In this document: positions 15,006 to 24,046 of the stretch, piece after piece
Numbering within the stretch: position 1 is the first letter of the stretch
How the letters are laid out: the number at the start of each line of letters is the position of its first letter
Assembly: GCF_001636695.1 (NCBI RefSeq)
Contig: NZ_LGEL01000050.1
Coordinates: 1 to 43,444, forward strand
Length of the DNA: 43,444 nucleotides
Direction of reading: 5' to 3'
Source of the DNA: Pedobacter panaciterrae
Lineage (GTDB): Bacteria > Bacteroidota > Bacteroidia > Sphingobacteriales > Sphingobacteriaceae
The notes under the pieces: generated by a model
Told to the model about the DNA's origin: nothing
The model's database searches: none
Seen by the model: the letters and a program-made list of their open reading frames with translations, nothing else
Program-made: the position numbers and the translations under genes

Positions 15006-16436
15006 TTACTCTGTAAGCTCTTTTAAAAGAAGAGAGGAAATGGCTGAGTAATCATCATTAAAATGATGGGTTCCTGGAATTGTAGTTACTTTTAAGCCGC
15101 TTCTCACAAATTTCTCTTTGATATCAGCATCCTCCTCTGTTCCAAAAACACAAAGTGGTTTTAATGATTTGATCTTTTTCATTTCGGCAATTACATCGTA
15201 TTTATCATTCGAACTTCCAATACTAAGCATATCTGCAATATGGATTTCAAAGTCGGCTGTTACATCCGGAGACAGCGAAAAAACTGCTTTTAAGTCGCCT
15301 TTTAACTCGTTCGATAGTCTACTTGCCAAAAAAGGAACAACAGAAGCACCAAAAGAATACCCCGCAAGTACAAAGTTTTCTTTTTCAAGCTCCTTACTAT
15401 AATAGCCAATAGCCTTCGCCAGATCTGCGGTTACAACCTCCGGCGTTTTAACATTCCAAAAGTATTTCTGAGCATCAAGCCCGATTACCGATAAACCTTT
15501 TGATGCCATTGATTCTGCCAGCGATTGGTCAAAGCTAGTCCAGCCACCATCACCAGAAATCATAAAAACCAATGGCAGATTATTCTTTTTACCTGAAGGA
15601 ATGAGCGTTAACGGCATCCCTCCTGAATAAGCCTTAGGCTGTGATGTTTTAAAGAAATCATAAGGAGATTTTTTTTCATTAAATGCCGGGGCAGCCAATA
15701 CTTTTTTATATGCAGCTGCAAAATCAGGAAGCCAATTATTAGCAATAGAAAACCCATGCCCTACCTTTGTTAAGGTAACAAGCTCAGTCATTGGCATATC
15801 TTTTAAAAAAGTTGCGGTGGCATCAAATGGGCAAGTCTGATCTTTTACTCCGTTTAATACAATAAAAGGAGCAGTTAAGGTTTTTGTAGCCTCCAAATAA
15901 TAGGAAACTCCTGGTTTTAACACATGTTGTGTTAAACCACTCCCTTTGCACATAGGTTTTTTAATATTAATATCCGGACAAAAGCCTAAAGCAATAGCGC
16001 CTTTAAATGTATTTGCAGGAGCCTGAGCTAATAATCCATAAACCAACACAGCACCATAAGAATATCCTATAAGCACCGGTTTATAGTAATTGGTAAACTT
16101 GTATTTTTTTTGAATGAAAAGGCTTAGTTCTTCAAAATCTGCTGCAGGATACAAACATTCTGCCGTTACTTTTGACAGATAACTTGCATAACGTTTGGCA
16201 TCAATACCTAAAACTAATGCGCCCTGACCGGCAATGCTTTTTGCCATATTAACTACCCCATTTTTCCAGCCTCCATCACCAGATACGAATAAAGCAACCG
16301 ATGTTGGCGTACCAGTGGGATGATATACGGTTATAGTTCCAAACTTCCCATGAGTTATAGAGTCGATTTCACCAGCTGTACCCTTTGCTCCCCAAAAGCA
16401 AGTCAGCATAAAAAGTAGGGCAATTGATCTTTTCAT
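15006..16436 (-). CDS. AcvB/VirJ-type alpha/beta hydrolase, tandem domain
   Basis: A 476-aa secreted protein (signal peptide MKRSIALLFMLTCFWGAKG) with two similar halves. Each half has an oxyanion-type GDGGW motif (53-57 and about 295-299) and a nucleophile elbow (GYSYGA with S126, GYSFGA with S361). Candidate acid and base residues follow in both (D198/H227, and a C-terminal GTHHF His). AcvB of Agrobacterium hydrolyses lysyl-phosphatidylglycerol and is encoded with lpiA, the mprF homologue. Here the gene starts 5 bases after the mprF stop, the same pairing. Both halves look catalytically complete. Confidence 0.85.
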   Translation of the reverse strand: MKRSIALLFMLTCFWGAKGTAGEIDSITHGKFGTITVYHPTGTPTSVALFVSGDGGWKNGVVNMAKSIAGQGALVLGIDAKRYASYLSKVTAECLYPAADFEELSLFIQKKYKFTNYYKPVLIGYSYGAVLVYGLLAQAPANTFKGAIALGFCPDINIKKPMCKGSGLTQHVLKPGVSYYLEATKTLTAPFIVLNGVKDQTCPFDATATFLKDMPMTELVTLTKVGHGFSIANNWLPDFAAAYKKVLAAPAFNEKKSPYDFFKTSQPKAYSGGMPLTLIPSGKKNNLPLVFMISGDGGWTSFDQSLAESMASKGLSVIGLDAQKYFWNVKTPEVVTADLAKAIGYYSKELEKENFVLAGYSFGASVVPFLASRLSNELKGDLKAVFSLSPDVTADFEIHIADMLSIGSSNDKYDVIAEMKKIKSLKPLCVFGTEEDADIKEKFVRSGLKVTTIPGTHHFNDDYSAISSLLLKELTE

Positions 16437-16441
16437 AGCAG

Positions 16442-19030
16442 TTAAGGTTTAATTACTTTAGTTAATACATTTGGGACCTGTAAAAGGTCATAATCCTGAT
16501 CATATATCAAATATTTATTATGCCATACCGGCGAGAACTTCTCTTTCGAAGCCCGCAAACCCTTATAGTGAGAAAACGACCTGATCTTTTCGTAAGCAAA
16601 ACGCATAGATCGTTCCGTAAAATTATGTGGAGTTATAAGTCCGGACAATGGTGCAAAACCAAGATTAACCGCCGTATAATTTTGTTCTTTAAGGTGGTTA
16701 AATAAGGCCACCATAATAAAATCAATAACACCATTAGGTGCATCAACAGTTTTTCTTATTAAATCGTATGTTCCCTCGCCCTTTACGTAATCAGGTATTA
16801 CATTTAAAAACGCAACAATCTTTTCTTCTGTATTTTCAACAGTAATTATAGTTTGATTTTTAAGTTCATCCCATATAAACATACCTTGCGAAAACACGAT
16901 TTCCTCGCGCTCCGTTTCTTCCAGCCATTCATCAGATACAGATTTAAGTTTCTGAAGCAGTCCATCCTTAATAGGCGCGGTGTAGGTTTTTGTGTGAAAA
17001 CCCTGATCCGAAACCTTTTTCAGTGCATTTCTGATAGACTTTCTGCTTCCTCCCTCTAAAGAAAAAGTAGTAAGGTCAACCACTCCCTCCTGCCCAAGAA
17101 AAAGCCTTTTTTTTCCTAATGAAACAAAATCATCCAAACTTTCTTCTGAAACCCTGTAATAAAGGCTTTTCATGCCGCTTTCAACACAATAACGGTCAAA
17201 AGATTCGATGAACATCTGTCTGTTCTCTGGCGATGTAACCGGAAGCTCTAACACAACTGCGAAATTACCGGCTATACGATAGGCCAGGAAACCATCAACC
17301 TCATCAGTTCTGTAAATCAGCTTATCCTGATATGTTTTAAAATAATCAATTGCCGAGTTTCCATATTTCTCCAGATCCTCTTTAGCCGCTTCAAACTCTT
17401 CATCTGAAGTGTCCATTTTTAGAATATACGGCCTGATCATGGTATAAATTAAAAAGGCTATTGATAAAAACCCACTTACATTAATTGAAAACAGAAAGCC
17501 TCTCGAAAAATCATCCTGAGGCACCAGATCAGAACTGCCAACCAGGAAAAAGTTCTGCAAAGTATACCTGATGGATTGCAGCCAGCTAAAATCAATATCA
17601 AAGTGCTTCTCATCCAAAAAATAGAACCCAATAACACCATAAAGTAAAACGCCCAGAATGCTCAATAAAGTTGTTTGAATTCCGATAAACCTTAATCTTG
17701 AATTGTGCTTAATGTAATATTCCTTTCTGGAGCCAAATAAGATAACGAGCACCAGTATCGAAAAACCTGCCTCCTCATAATCAATTGCTTTAGTTAAATG
17801 CCCTACCAATGAAAGCGCACACAAAGCAACGGCAAAATACCATGCCATCCGCAAGCCCTTAAGCATAAATGCAGCCGTAACCAAAAGAAACAATCCTGCT
17901 ACAAGCACAAAGTAATTGGAAGCCCTGATCGCTTCCATAGGAAGAAAATCTTTAAGAAAAGCAAGCCTTGAATGGATTGCAGGAGTAAGTACCGAAACAA
18001 TATTAATAACCCCCAGAAGAAGCAAAAGTAATGCCGGTACAATCCTCATTAACAACTTGTTGATCTTAAGCAGAAAGCTAAATGCACCAAGAATCATAGG
18101 AATCCAGAACTCCATAAAGCGGTACAACAGCGTAATTGAAACTGCCTCAGCATTCGAATAACCTAACCTAATCAAAATGAACGTCATAGAGGCTTCAACA
18201 GCACCCAGACCTCTTAAAAAAGGAGAGATAATTAGAAACACAACTGCCACTATATAACTTATGGTTGCAAAAATCAGAGATGGATTCAGATCCAATACTA
18301 CCATAGCAATATAGATGTGTATAATACCAACCACTTCAATTAACATGCTATAGATGAAGGTTGAAAGAAAGTGCTTACGTTCAATTTTATTGGCACGGAA
18401 CTCCGCAGCAAATACCTCAATGGCAGGAATATATTTAACAATGAACTTATAAATCCTTCCCTTATTTACAACCGACCTGTACAACAAATAAATACCTCCA
18501 ATAAGTAATAGTGCGGCCAGAAGCCCGAACCATTCGCCCTGCCCTAAGGTTCCTTCTAAAACACCATAAACAAATACGGGTATAGCAATTACCAATACAG
18601 ACAAAATGCCAACGAACCCATATATTGAAGAGGCAAAATTTATTTGCGACCTGCTTATGCCTTTCCTTTCTATTGGTGTGCTAAAAAAGGCCAATGATGA
18701 TACCCCACCAGCTGGTAAAAAAACACTTACAAAGTTCCGTTTTAAGAAAAGAATGGTACCCTCTGCCAGCGAAATCTTACTTGACACTGCTGCAAATGAT
18801 GATCGGTACATCATTCCATGAATAAATACATAAACTACACTCAGTAGCATCCCCACACTTAACCACGACCACCTTGCAGTTATTAACAGCTGCTTTACAT
18901 GGTGTATTTCTCCGTGTTCCTGCTTAATAAACCATATGGCAAGACCAATAAAAAAAAGAGTAAAAATGTAACTGGAAATGATCTTTCCGTTCTCGCGGAT
19001 AAAAGGCACAAAAAATTTGAAGCGCTTCAT
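16442..19030 (-). CDS. mprF: Bifunctional phosphatidylglycerol lysyltransferase/flippase MprF
   Basis: 862 aa, full length for MprF. Residues about 1-530 hold roughly 13 membrane segments of the flippase part (LFLKRNFVSVFLPAGGVSSL, YIVAVVFLIISPFLRGLGAV). Residues about 545-862 form the soluble GNAT-like synthase, with YDLIRKTVDAPNGVIDFIMV and TAVNLGFAPLSGL matching the family signature. It transfers lysine from Lys-tRNA to phosphatidylglycerol and flips the product, lowering surface charge and sensitivity to cationic peptides. It is the first gene of a likely five-gene operon with acvB/virJ. Confidence 0.93.
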   Translation of the reverse strand: MKRFKFFVPFIRENGKIISSYIFTLFFIGLAIWFIKQEHGEIHHVKQLLITARWSWLSVGMLLSVVYVFIHGMMYRSSFAAVSSKISLAEGTILFLKRNFVSVFLPAGGVSSLAFFSTPIERKGISRSQINFASSIYGFVGILSVLVIAIPVFVYGVLEGTLGQGEWFGLLAALLLIGGIYLLYRSVVNKGRIYKFIVKYIPAIEVFAAEFRANKIERKHFLSTFIYSMLIEVVGIIHIYIAMVVLDLNPSLIFATISYIVAVVFLIISPFLRGLGAVEASMTFILIRLGYSNAEAVSITLLYRFMEFWIPMILGAFSFLLKINKLLMRIVPALLLLLLGVINIVSVLTPAIHSRLAFLKDFLPMEAIRASNYFVLVAGLFLLVTAAFMLKGLRMAWYFAVALCALSLVGHLTKAIDYEEAGFSILVLVILFGSRKEYYIKHNSRLRFIGIQTTLLSILGVLLYGVIGFYFLDEKHFDIDFSWLQSIRYTLQNFFLVGSSDLVPQDDFSRGFLFSINVSGFLSIAFLIYTMIRPYILKMDTSDEEFEAAKEDLEKYGNSAIDYFKTYQDKLIYRTDEVDGFLAYRIAGNFAVVLELPVTSPENRQMFIESFDRYCVESGMKSLYYRVSEESLDDFVSLGKKRLFLGQEGVVDLTTFSLEGGSRKSIRNALKKVSDQGFHTKTYTAPIKDGLLQKLKSVSDEWLEETEREEIVFSQGMFIWDELKNQTIITVENTEEKIVAFLNVIPDYVKGEGTYDLIRKTVDAPNGVIDFIMVALFNHLKEQNYTAVNLGFAPLSGLITPHNFTERSMRFAYEKIRSFSHYKGLRASKEKFSPVWHNKYLIYDQDYDLLQVPNVLTKVIKP

Positions 19031-19136
19031 TAATCGGGATAATTATAGTAGCAAAGAAAGTTTTTTTTCCTTATAAATATAAGAAAAACATTATCTAATA
19101 AACTTAATATATTACTGATTTATCCTGTTCGCGGTT

Positions 19137-20501
19137 CTATATCTCAACAACAAAAGGATGATCACTGGTTGTAAGCTTAACAGAGCTGGTATTCTTTAAA
19201 ATCTGAACCGCTTCGGTACCCTTCGTAGGATCGTAAACTTTTAATAAAGGATACGTTTTACCTAATTTAATTTCTACTTGTTCCGTACCTTTTGCCTTTT
19301 CTCCCCAAACTACCAGCTCAAACCTGCCATTACTTTTTTGAAGCAGCAGCGTGTGTACAGTTTCTGGTTGATTAACAACCTGAAAAGCTAATTTCTGTAA
19401 GTTAAATTTTGAAGGTTTATCTGCCAGGATTGTAGTTAAGTTATGTAAATATACAGCTGATTTTCTTGGGCTATAATCTGGTTTATAAAAACCAAAAGTC
19501 TGATTTCCTGCCTCATCAACCCTATCCCGCAATAAATAAACAGCGGTATAGCTCCAGTTCCTTTTGAATTGCGACAAGTATAAGTTTAGGTAGAGTCTGG
19601 CTTGTTTTTCCTCGTTTATTTCCTCAGACAGTGTTACTCCTGTTTCGGTTGTAACCCGCGGTAATGTTAAAAGTTTATTTTCAGTATATCCCTGATGTTT
19701 TTGTCGCCAGGTTTTACCATAATTACCATATAGTCCGTCAACCTTGCAAAGTGGTCCCGGATCGGCAGCATTCCATGTTTGATTATCATACAGGCCTGGA
19801 TGGGAAGGATGCGAGAAATAATTATGGCATGTTGCAAAATCAGCATATTTGGTTCCATCCGGCATTAATGTGCCGGCACCTGTAGGTATTTCAAGAAATT
19901 GCAATCCTACATTATCAGTTTGCGCTCCGTTTTCACACAAATCCCATACAGGATACTTTTTCAATACTGCATCTTCTTTAACTGCCTGATATAAATCCTT
20001 TTGTAACTGAGCTATTGGCAACCAGGTTAAATTCTTTCCTCCTTCTTTACCATTGTAGTTAAGCCCCCAGTTATTTGGCTCATTAGCGCCCTCAAAAGCC
20101 AATAGCGCTCCCGCAGCGTCTAATTTTCTGGCACCTGCCAACAGTCTTGAAATATCAGCTCCACCACTTAGCAAGCCATAACTAAATTTAACACCGGTTT
20201 CTTTGTGAAGTTTGATGAAATCTGCATCAGGAATGTCCCCCTCATAACCGGCACGAATCCACCGGATTCCTGTATATTTCATCAATGCTATGGTTTTATC
20301 CAAAGATTCTCCGCGCTTCGATATTGCTGAATTTACCCCAATGCTATTCAGAAAATCAATAGTTTTAACCGCTTTTTGCTCAACTATCTGATTTTCATTC
20401 TCCAGTATTTTTGCACTCATTAAAGGCAGAAGTAAGGTTGCAACAGTAAGGCATGCAATTGATTTAATTAAAAACCAGGATTTCGTCTTTTTCTTGTTCA
20501 T
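19137..20501 (-). CDS. Secreted clan GH-A-like glycoside hydrolase
   Basis: A 454-aa protein with an N-terminal hydrophobic export segment (about 11-30). The TIM-barrel part carries the acid/base signature AFEGANEPNNWG (E141) and a nucleophile candidate VTTETGV (E286), the two-glutamate arrangement of clan GH-A. A small beta-domain (about 360-454) follows. I cannot assign the GH family or substrate. Related proteins act on plant or microbial polysaccharides outside the cytoplasm. It stands alone, with mprF downstream and a large repeat region upstream. Confidence 0.75.
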   Translation of the reverse strand: MNKKKTKSWFLIKSIACLTVATLLLPLMSAKILENENQIVEQKAVKTIDFLNSIGVNSAISKRGESLDKTIALMKYTGIRWIRAGYEGDIPDADFIKLHKETGVKFSYGLLSGGADISRLLAGARKLDAAGALLAFEGANEPNNWGLNYNGKEGGKNLTWLPIAQLQKDLYQAVKEDAVLKKYPVWDLCENGAQTDNVGLQFLEIPTGAGTLMPDGTKYADFATCHNYFSHPSHPGLYDNQTWNAADPGPLCKVDGLYGNYGKTWRQKHQGYTENKLLTLPRVTTETGVTLSEEINEEKQARLYLNLYLSQFKRNWSYTAVYLLRDRVDEAGNQTFGFYKPDYSPRKSAVYLHNLTTILADKPSKFNLQKLAFQVVNQPETVHTLLLQKSNGRFELVVWGEKAKGTEQVEIKLGKTYPLLKVYDPTKGTEAVQILKNTSSVKLTTSDHPFVVEI

Positions 20502-20634
20502 TAAAACAGATGTAATATCTTCAATAATATAAAATTGGGCTTAACAGCTTAATAAAGATGCAATAAAATGGAATGCTATTCAAATTGCGGGATAATTTGG
20601 TTCTTCTCACCTTAGTGAATGCCTGCCTTTGTTC

Positions 20635-20823
20635 TGCTTCAGCAATGTGTCAAGGGTGCGTCAAGGATGCGTCAAGGTCATCTTCGATATTTACTCGATT
20701 CTAATCAACTTAATCTTCGATTCATGTTCGTTCAGAAGTTAAGAAGGACTTAAGAAGAATCTGCTTTAGTATTGAGTTGACCTTGACGCATCCTTGACGC
20801 ACCCTTGACGCATTGTTGAAGCA
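20635..20823. repeat. 46-bp inverted repeat built of TGCGTCAAGG units
   Basis: Arms at 20635-20680 and 20778-20823 are complementary over 46 bp with two mismatches. They enclose 97 bp without a gene. Each arm holds three 11-bp direct repeats (TGTCAAGGG, TGCGTCAAGGA, TGCGTCAAGGT). It is unrelated in sequence to the GTCATCTCGACG hairpin family. The whole gap 20502-21298 (about 800 bp) contains only this and the repeats listed next. Confidence 0.85.
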
Positions 20824-20915
20824 TAGTGAAGCTTTATGAAATAAATTTCAAAATGCAACGAGAGGATAAGTGAAAAGTGCTCATAGCAATTCTTTACTTG
20901 CTCACTCTCGATCGT

Positions 20916-20990
20916 CCGGATTAAGAGTATCTTGATTAAGATTGCCCTAATTAAGATTACCCTGATTAAAATTACCCTGATTAAGATTGC
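20916..20990. repeat. 15-bp tandem repeat, five units
   Basis: Five degenerate 15-mers of consensus CCTGATTAAGATTRC. Because the unit is a multiple of three, they create a false open frame with ILIRV-like repeats on the minus strand. Confidence 0.85.
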
Positions 20991-21002
20991 CCCCATACCA
21001 CG

Positions 21003-21082
21003 CACTCGTCATCTCGACGATAGGAGAGATCTCTTGAAGTGGCATAACCAAGAGATCTCTCCTATCGTCGAGATGACGAGTG
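21003..21082. repeat. Hairpin repeat copy 3 (perfect 34-bp stem)
   Basis: Arms at 21003-21036 and 21049-21082 pair perfectly around the 12-base loop AAGTGGCATAAC. The core is GTCATCTCGACGATAGGAGA, and the outer CACTC/GAGTG pair is specific to this copy. Confidence 0.95.
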
Positions 21083-21180
21083 CAATGGAGATGATCGTTT
21101 ATTGCTATGACGAGCGTGGTGAAGATAACGACTTCCGCGAGACTATGACAGCGGCTCGGAACAAAGGCAGATTTACGCTC

Positions 21181-21253
21181 TAGTACTAATGTCTAAATAC
21201 TAATGTCTAAATACTAAGTACTAAATACTAACTACTACATACTAACTACTAAC
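21181..21253. repeat. Degenerate CTAAATACTAA tandem array
   Basis: Short units such as CTAATGT, CTAAATA and CTAACTA repeat for about 73 bp, ending about 45 bp before the phosphotriesterase gene. Confidence 0.8.
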
Positions 21254-21298
21254 CCCCACATGCTAATAAAAATACCGGTAATTAAATTATTTTTGTAT

Positions 21299-22366
21299 AT
21301 GGAGCGACGTCAATTTATTTCCCTTTCCTGTTTTGCAGGATTTATTACTTTATACCCTAATTTTCTAGCTATTGCCGGAGAATCTTCCAGAGCTGAAAAA
21401 GGATTCTTAATGACCGTAAATGGCAAAATCGATGCAAATGCAATGGGGTTTACCTTAACACATGAGCACATTGTTACAGATTTTAAAGGTGCAGAACCAG
21501 ACACGCGCCCGGAATATGATAATGAAACAACAGCAAGCCTGCTCCTTCCTTATTTAAAAGCAGCCAAAAAATCCGGCATCAATACAATGATTGAGTGTAC
21601 ACCGGCTTATATTGGCAGAAACGTAAAATTACTCCGATTACTTTCAAAAGCCAGTGGCATTAACATAATAACAAATACAGGTTATTATGCAGCAGTTGGA
21701 CAAAAGTACTTACCAAAACATGCGTTTACTGAAACCAGTGAAGAACTTGCCTCAAGATGGTTAAAAGAATGGAATGACGGAATTGATGGCACCGATATTA
21801 AACCAGGCTTCATAAAACTTGGTGTAGATAATGCACCGTTGAAACCGATTGAAAAAAAGCTGATTAAGGCAGCTGCTATTGTCCATTTAAAAAGCGGTTT
21901 AAAAATAGCTATTCATACAGGAAATGGCGCTGCCGCACGTGAAGAGGCAGAAATTTTGATGGCGGCAGGCGTAAATCCAGAGGCTTTAATATGGGTACAT
22001 GCACAAAACGATCCGTCGGGTTATTTCCATGTTGAATTGGCTAGAAAAGGATGTTGGATTAGTTTAGATGGCATTAATGAAAATAGCGACTCAATTGTTC
22101 AATACCGGAACCATATTTACAGGTTAAAAGGCGAAGGCTTATTACACAAATTATTGATTTCTCATGATGATGGTTTTGCCGTTACAGAGGTGGATGGCAA
22201 AGCCGCTTTTAATGCTTTTGAAAATGGCAATTCAGCGCCCTACAAAACCATATCAGGAATGTTAAAACCTGCATTGTCTGAATTAGGCATCAGCAGTGAT
22301 GAATTTAAGATGATCACAGTCCGCAATCCGGCAAATGCCTTTCAAATGAAAGTTTGCGCTATTTGA
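21299..22366 (+). CDS. Phosphotriesterase-family metal hydrolase (secreted)
   Basis: 355 aa with the start at MERRQFISLSCFAGF (21299). The open frame extends 13 codons upstream through repeat DNA. The binuclear metal site of the phosphotriesterase/PHP group is complete: H55 and H57 (LTHEHI), bridging K173 (GFIKLGVD), H206 (AIHTG), H234 (WVHAQ) and D290 (ISHDDG). The N-terminal RRQFI and hydrophobic run suggest Tat-type export. Members are mostly lactonases or esterases, and true organophosphate activity is rare. The substrate is not evident. Confidence 0.88.
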   Translation: MERRQFISLSCFAGFITLYPNFLAIAGESSRAEKGFLMTVNGKIDANAMGFTLTHEHIVTDFKGAEPDTRPEYDNETTASLLLPYLKAAKKSGINTMIECTPAYIGRNVKLLRLLSKASGINIITNTGYYAAVGQKYLPKHAFTETSEELASRWLKEWNDGIDGTDIKPGFIKLGVDNAPLKPIEKKLIKAAAIVHLKSGLKIAIHTGNGAAAREEAEILMAAGVNPEALIWVHAQNDPSGYFHVELARKGCWISLDGINENSDSIVQYRNHIYRLKGEGLLHKLLISHDDGFAVTEVDGKAAFNAFENGNSAPYKTISGMLKPALSELGISSDEFKMITVRNPANAFQMKVCAI

Positions 22367-22419
22367 TATTTTTTCTTAATTTGCTTATAAGGAAAACGTT
22401 AACAGAAAATCATCGCTCT

Positions 22420-22527
22420 ATGAAACAACATCCTCAGTCCCAATTTATTTCTTTATTGGCCTCATATGGCTTATTAAATGGTTTTACACCCCTTCCCTTT
22501 ATATTACTAAAATTGCTCAGACAATAG
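22420..22527 (+). CDS. Possible 35-aa micro-ORF
   Basis: ATG at 22420 to TAG at 22527 encodes MKQHPQSQFISLLASYGLLN and a hydrophobic, basic-ended tail (PLPFILLKLLRQ). It lies alone in the 219-bp gap between the phosphotriesterase and tolC-like genes. No clear ribosome site or family is seen. It may be chance. Confidence 0.25.
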   Translation: MKQHPQSQFISLLASYGLLNGFTPLPFILLKLLRQ

Positions 22528-22585
22528 AAAGTAATATCAGGATATACACAAGGGTTTAAAAAATAATGCCGGTTAATTTTAGCGT

Positions 22586-24046
22586 ATGAGATACAAACCA
22601 AAAAGTAATTTTAAGCTGTATTTGATAATTGGATTAGTACTAATCTCTGCTTTTACAGCGAAGAGCCAGACAACCTCCCTTGAAGCATGTTTTAATCTTG
22701 CCAGAGCGCATAACATGACCCTTAGACAGGCAAAATCTGCATTATTATCCAGTCAGTATAATTTGCAGGCAGAGAAAAAAAGCTACCTGCCCAAAGTAGA
22801 TTTGCTGTCTAGCTACACTTACCTTAGCAGCCCATTAACTGTAAACTTACAAACAGTAAAAGATGGTATTGTAGAGGGATCATCCAGACAAAGTGCAAAT
22901 GCGGCGAACGAAGTTTTTAAAGAAGTTACCGGCAATGATTTATCGCAAGCCGCTCAAGATCGTATCTATAATGCTTCCAAAAATATCATCGGAAGTATTT
23001 ATCCCGACTACAATCCGAGCTTAAGTAAGCAATCTTATTTTGTTGCAGGTCTGGGTGTAAGGCAACCCATTTTTCTGGGAAACAAACTGGACGCTGCCGG
23101 AAATCTGGCTCAATCTCTTGTAAATTCTGCCGACATCAATGTTGATCTGGTAAATAAAGAAGTTGATTTTTTAATCGCTGCTCAATACCTGCGCATTTTA
23201 TACTTAAATACGCTGTTCAATAAGCAGCAGGTAATGGTTGATGCACTAACCAAAAACAACACCTATGCACAGGAGCTGGTAAAAAACCAAATCCTTGCGC
23301 CTTATCAAAAAAGCTGGACAAACGTGGTGCTGATGCAAGCTCAAAGCCACTTTAACAACATTAAACTGGAACAGCAAAATGCTTACATAGAGCTCAATAA
23401 GCTACTTGGTGTTCCGCTAGATTCTGTGGTAGCAATTACAGATACATTAAAGTATGCTGCCATTGAACCATTTAAGCCAGAGGGCGATTTTTGGGAGTCT
23501 AATCCAGTATACAAAATGGCTGGAAGCAAAATCTCGTATGCTAAAACAGCAGAAAAGATCAGCAAATCATTTTCTTTACCTAACATTTTTGCCATTGGAA
23601 ACTACAACTTATACCAACGCGATCTGCCCCTTCTTATGCCCGATTGGTTTGTTGGTGTAGAATTGCAGTGGAATTTATTTAATGGACAAACAAGAAAAAG
23701 AACACTTGCAGCCCGGCAGCTGGTAGAAGAAGCAAAACTTGCGGAAGAGAATGCAGGTTTGGGCATAAAGGTTTTGTCTACAGTTGCAAGAAACAAGATG
23801 AAATCACTTCAAAATGAAGTTGCTTCATTGGATAATGCCAGAAAGGAAGCTCATACAACAAGCCGTCTTATTACTGAGCGGATGAAAAATCAGCTTTCCT
23901 CGCCAAAAGATGTAAATGATGCTTTATTGATAGAAATAGAAATTGAAAAAGGCTACCACACCGCAGTGTTTGGCTACTTTTTAGCTGCAGCAGAATATTT
24001 CAACAGTTTAGGTAATCCACAGCAAATAACTCAATATATCAAGTAA
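22586..24046 (+). CDS. TolC-family outer-membrane efflux protein
   Basis: A 486-aa protein with a signal segment (about residues 10-28, LYLIIGLVLISAFTAKSQ) and the two outer-membrane-factor repeats with long coiled-coil helices (SLEACFNLARAHNMTLRQAK, NIKLEQQNAYIELNKLLGVP, VGVELQWNLFNGQTRKR). It forms the outer-membrane channel of a tripartite exporter. It is first of four genes, and its TAA overlaps the next ATG (TAATG). Confidence 0.92.
   Translation: MRYKPKSNFKLYLIIGLVLISAFTAKSQTTSLEACFNLARAHNMTLRQAKSALLSSQYNLQAEKKSYLPKVDLLSSYTYLSSPLTVNLQTVKDGIVEGSSRQSANAANEVFKEVTGNDLSQAAQDRIYNASKNIIGSIYPDYNPSLSKQSYFVAGLGVRQPIFLGNKLDAAGNLAQSLVNSADINVDLVNKEVDFLIAAQYLRILYLNTLFNKQQVMVDALTKNNTYAQELVKNQILAPYQKSWTNVVLMQAQSHFNNIKLEQQNAYIELNKLLGVPLDSVVAITDTLKYAAIEPFKPEGDFWESNPVYKMAGSKISYAKTAEKISKSFSLPNIFAIGNYNLYQRDLPLLMPDWFVGVELQWNLFNGQTRKRTLAARQLVEEAKLAEENAGLGIKVLSTVARNKMKSLQNEVASLDNARKEAHTTSRLITERMKNQLSSPKDVNDALLIEIEIEKGYHTAVFGYFLAAAEYFNSLGNPQQITQYIK

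Noticed and set aside
20766-21005. Minus-strand frame with ILIRV-like repeats
   Set aside because: Created by the 15-bp tandem array, whose unit is a multiple of three. No other coding sign.
21288-21295. TATTTTTG as a promoter for the phosphotriesterase gene
   Set aside because: It lies 3 bases before the ATG and has no -33 element.
21299-22366. Organophosphate-degrading enzyme
   Set aside because: The metal site only shows family membership. Most members have lactonase or esterase roles.
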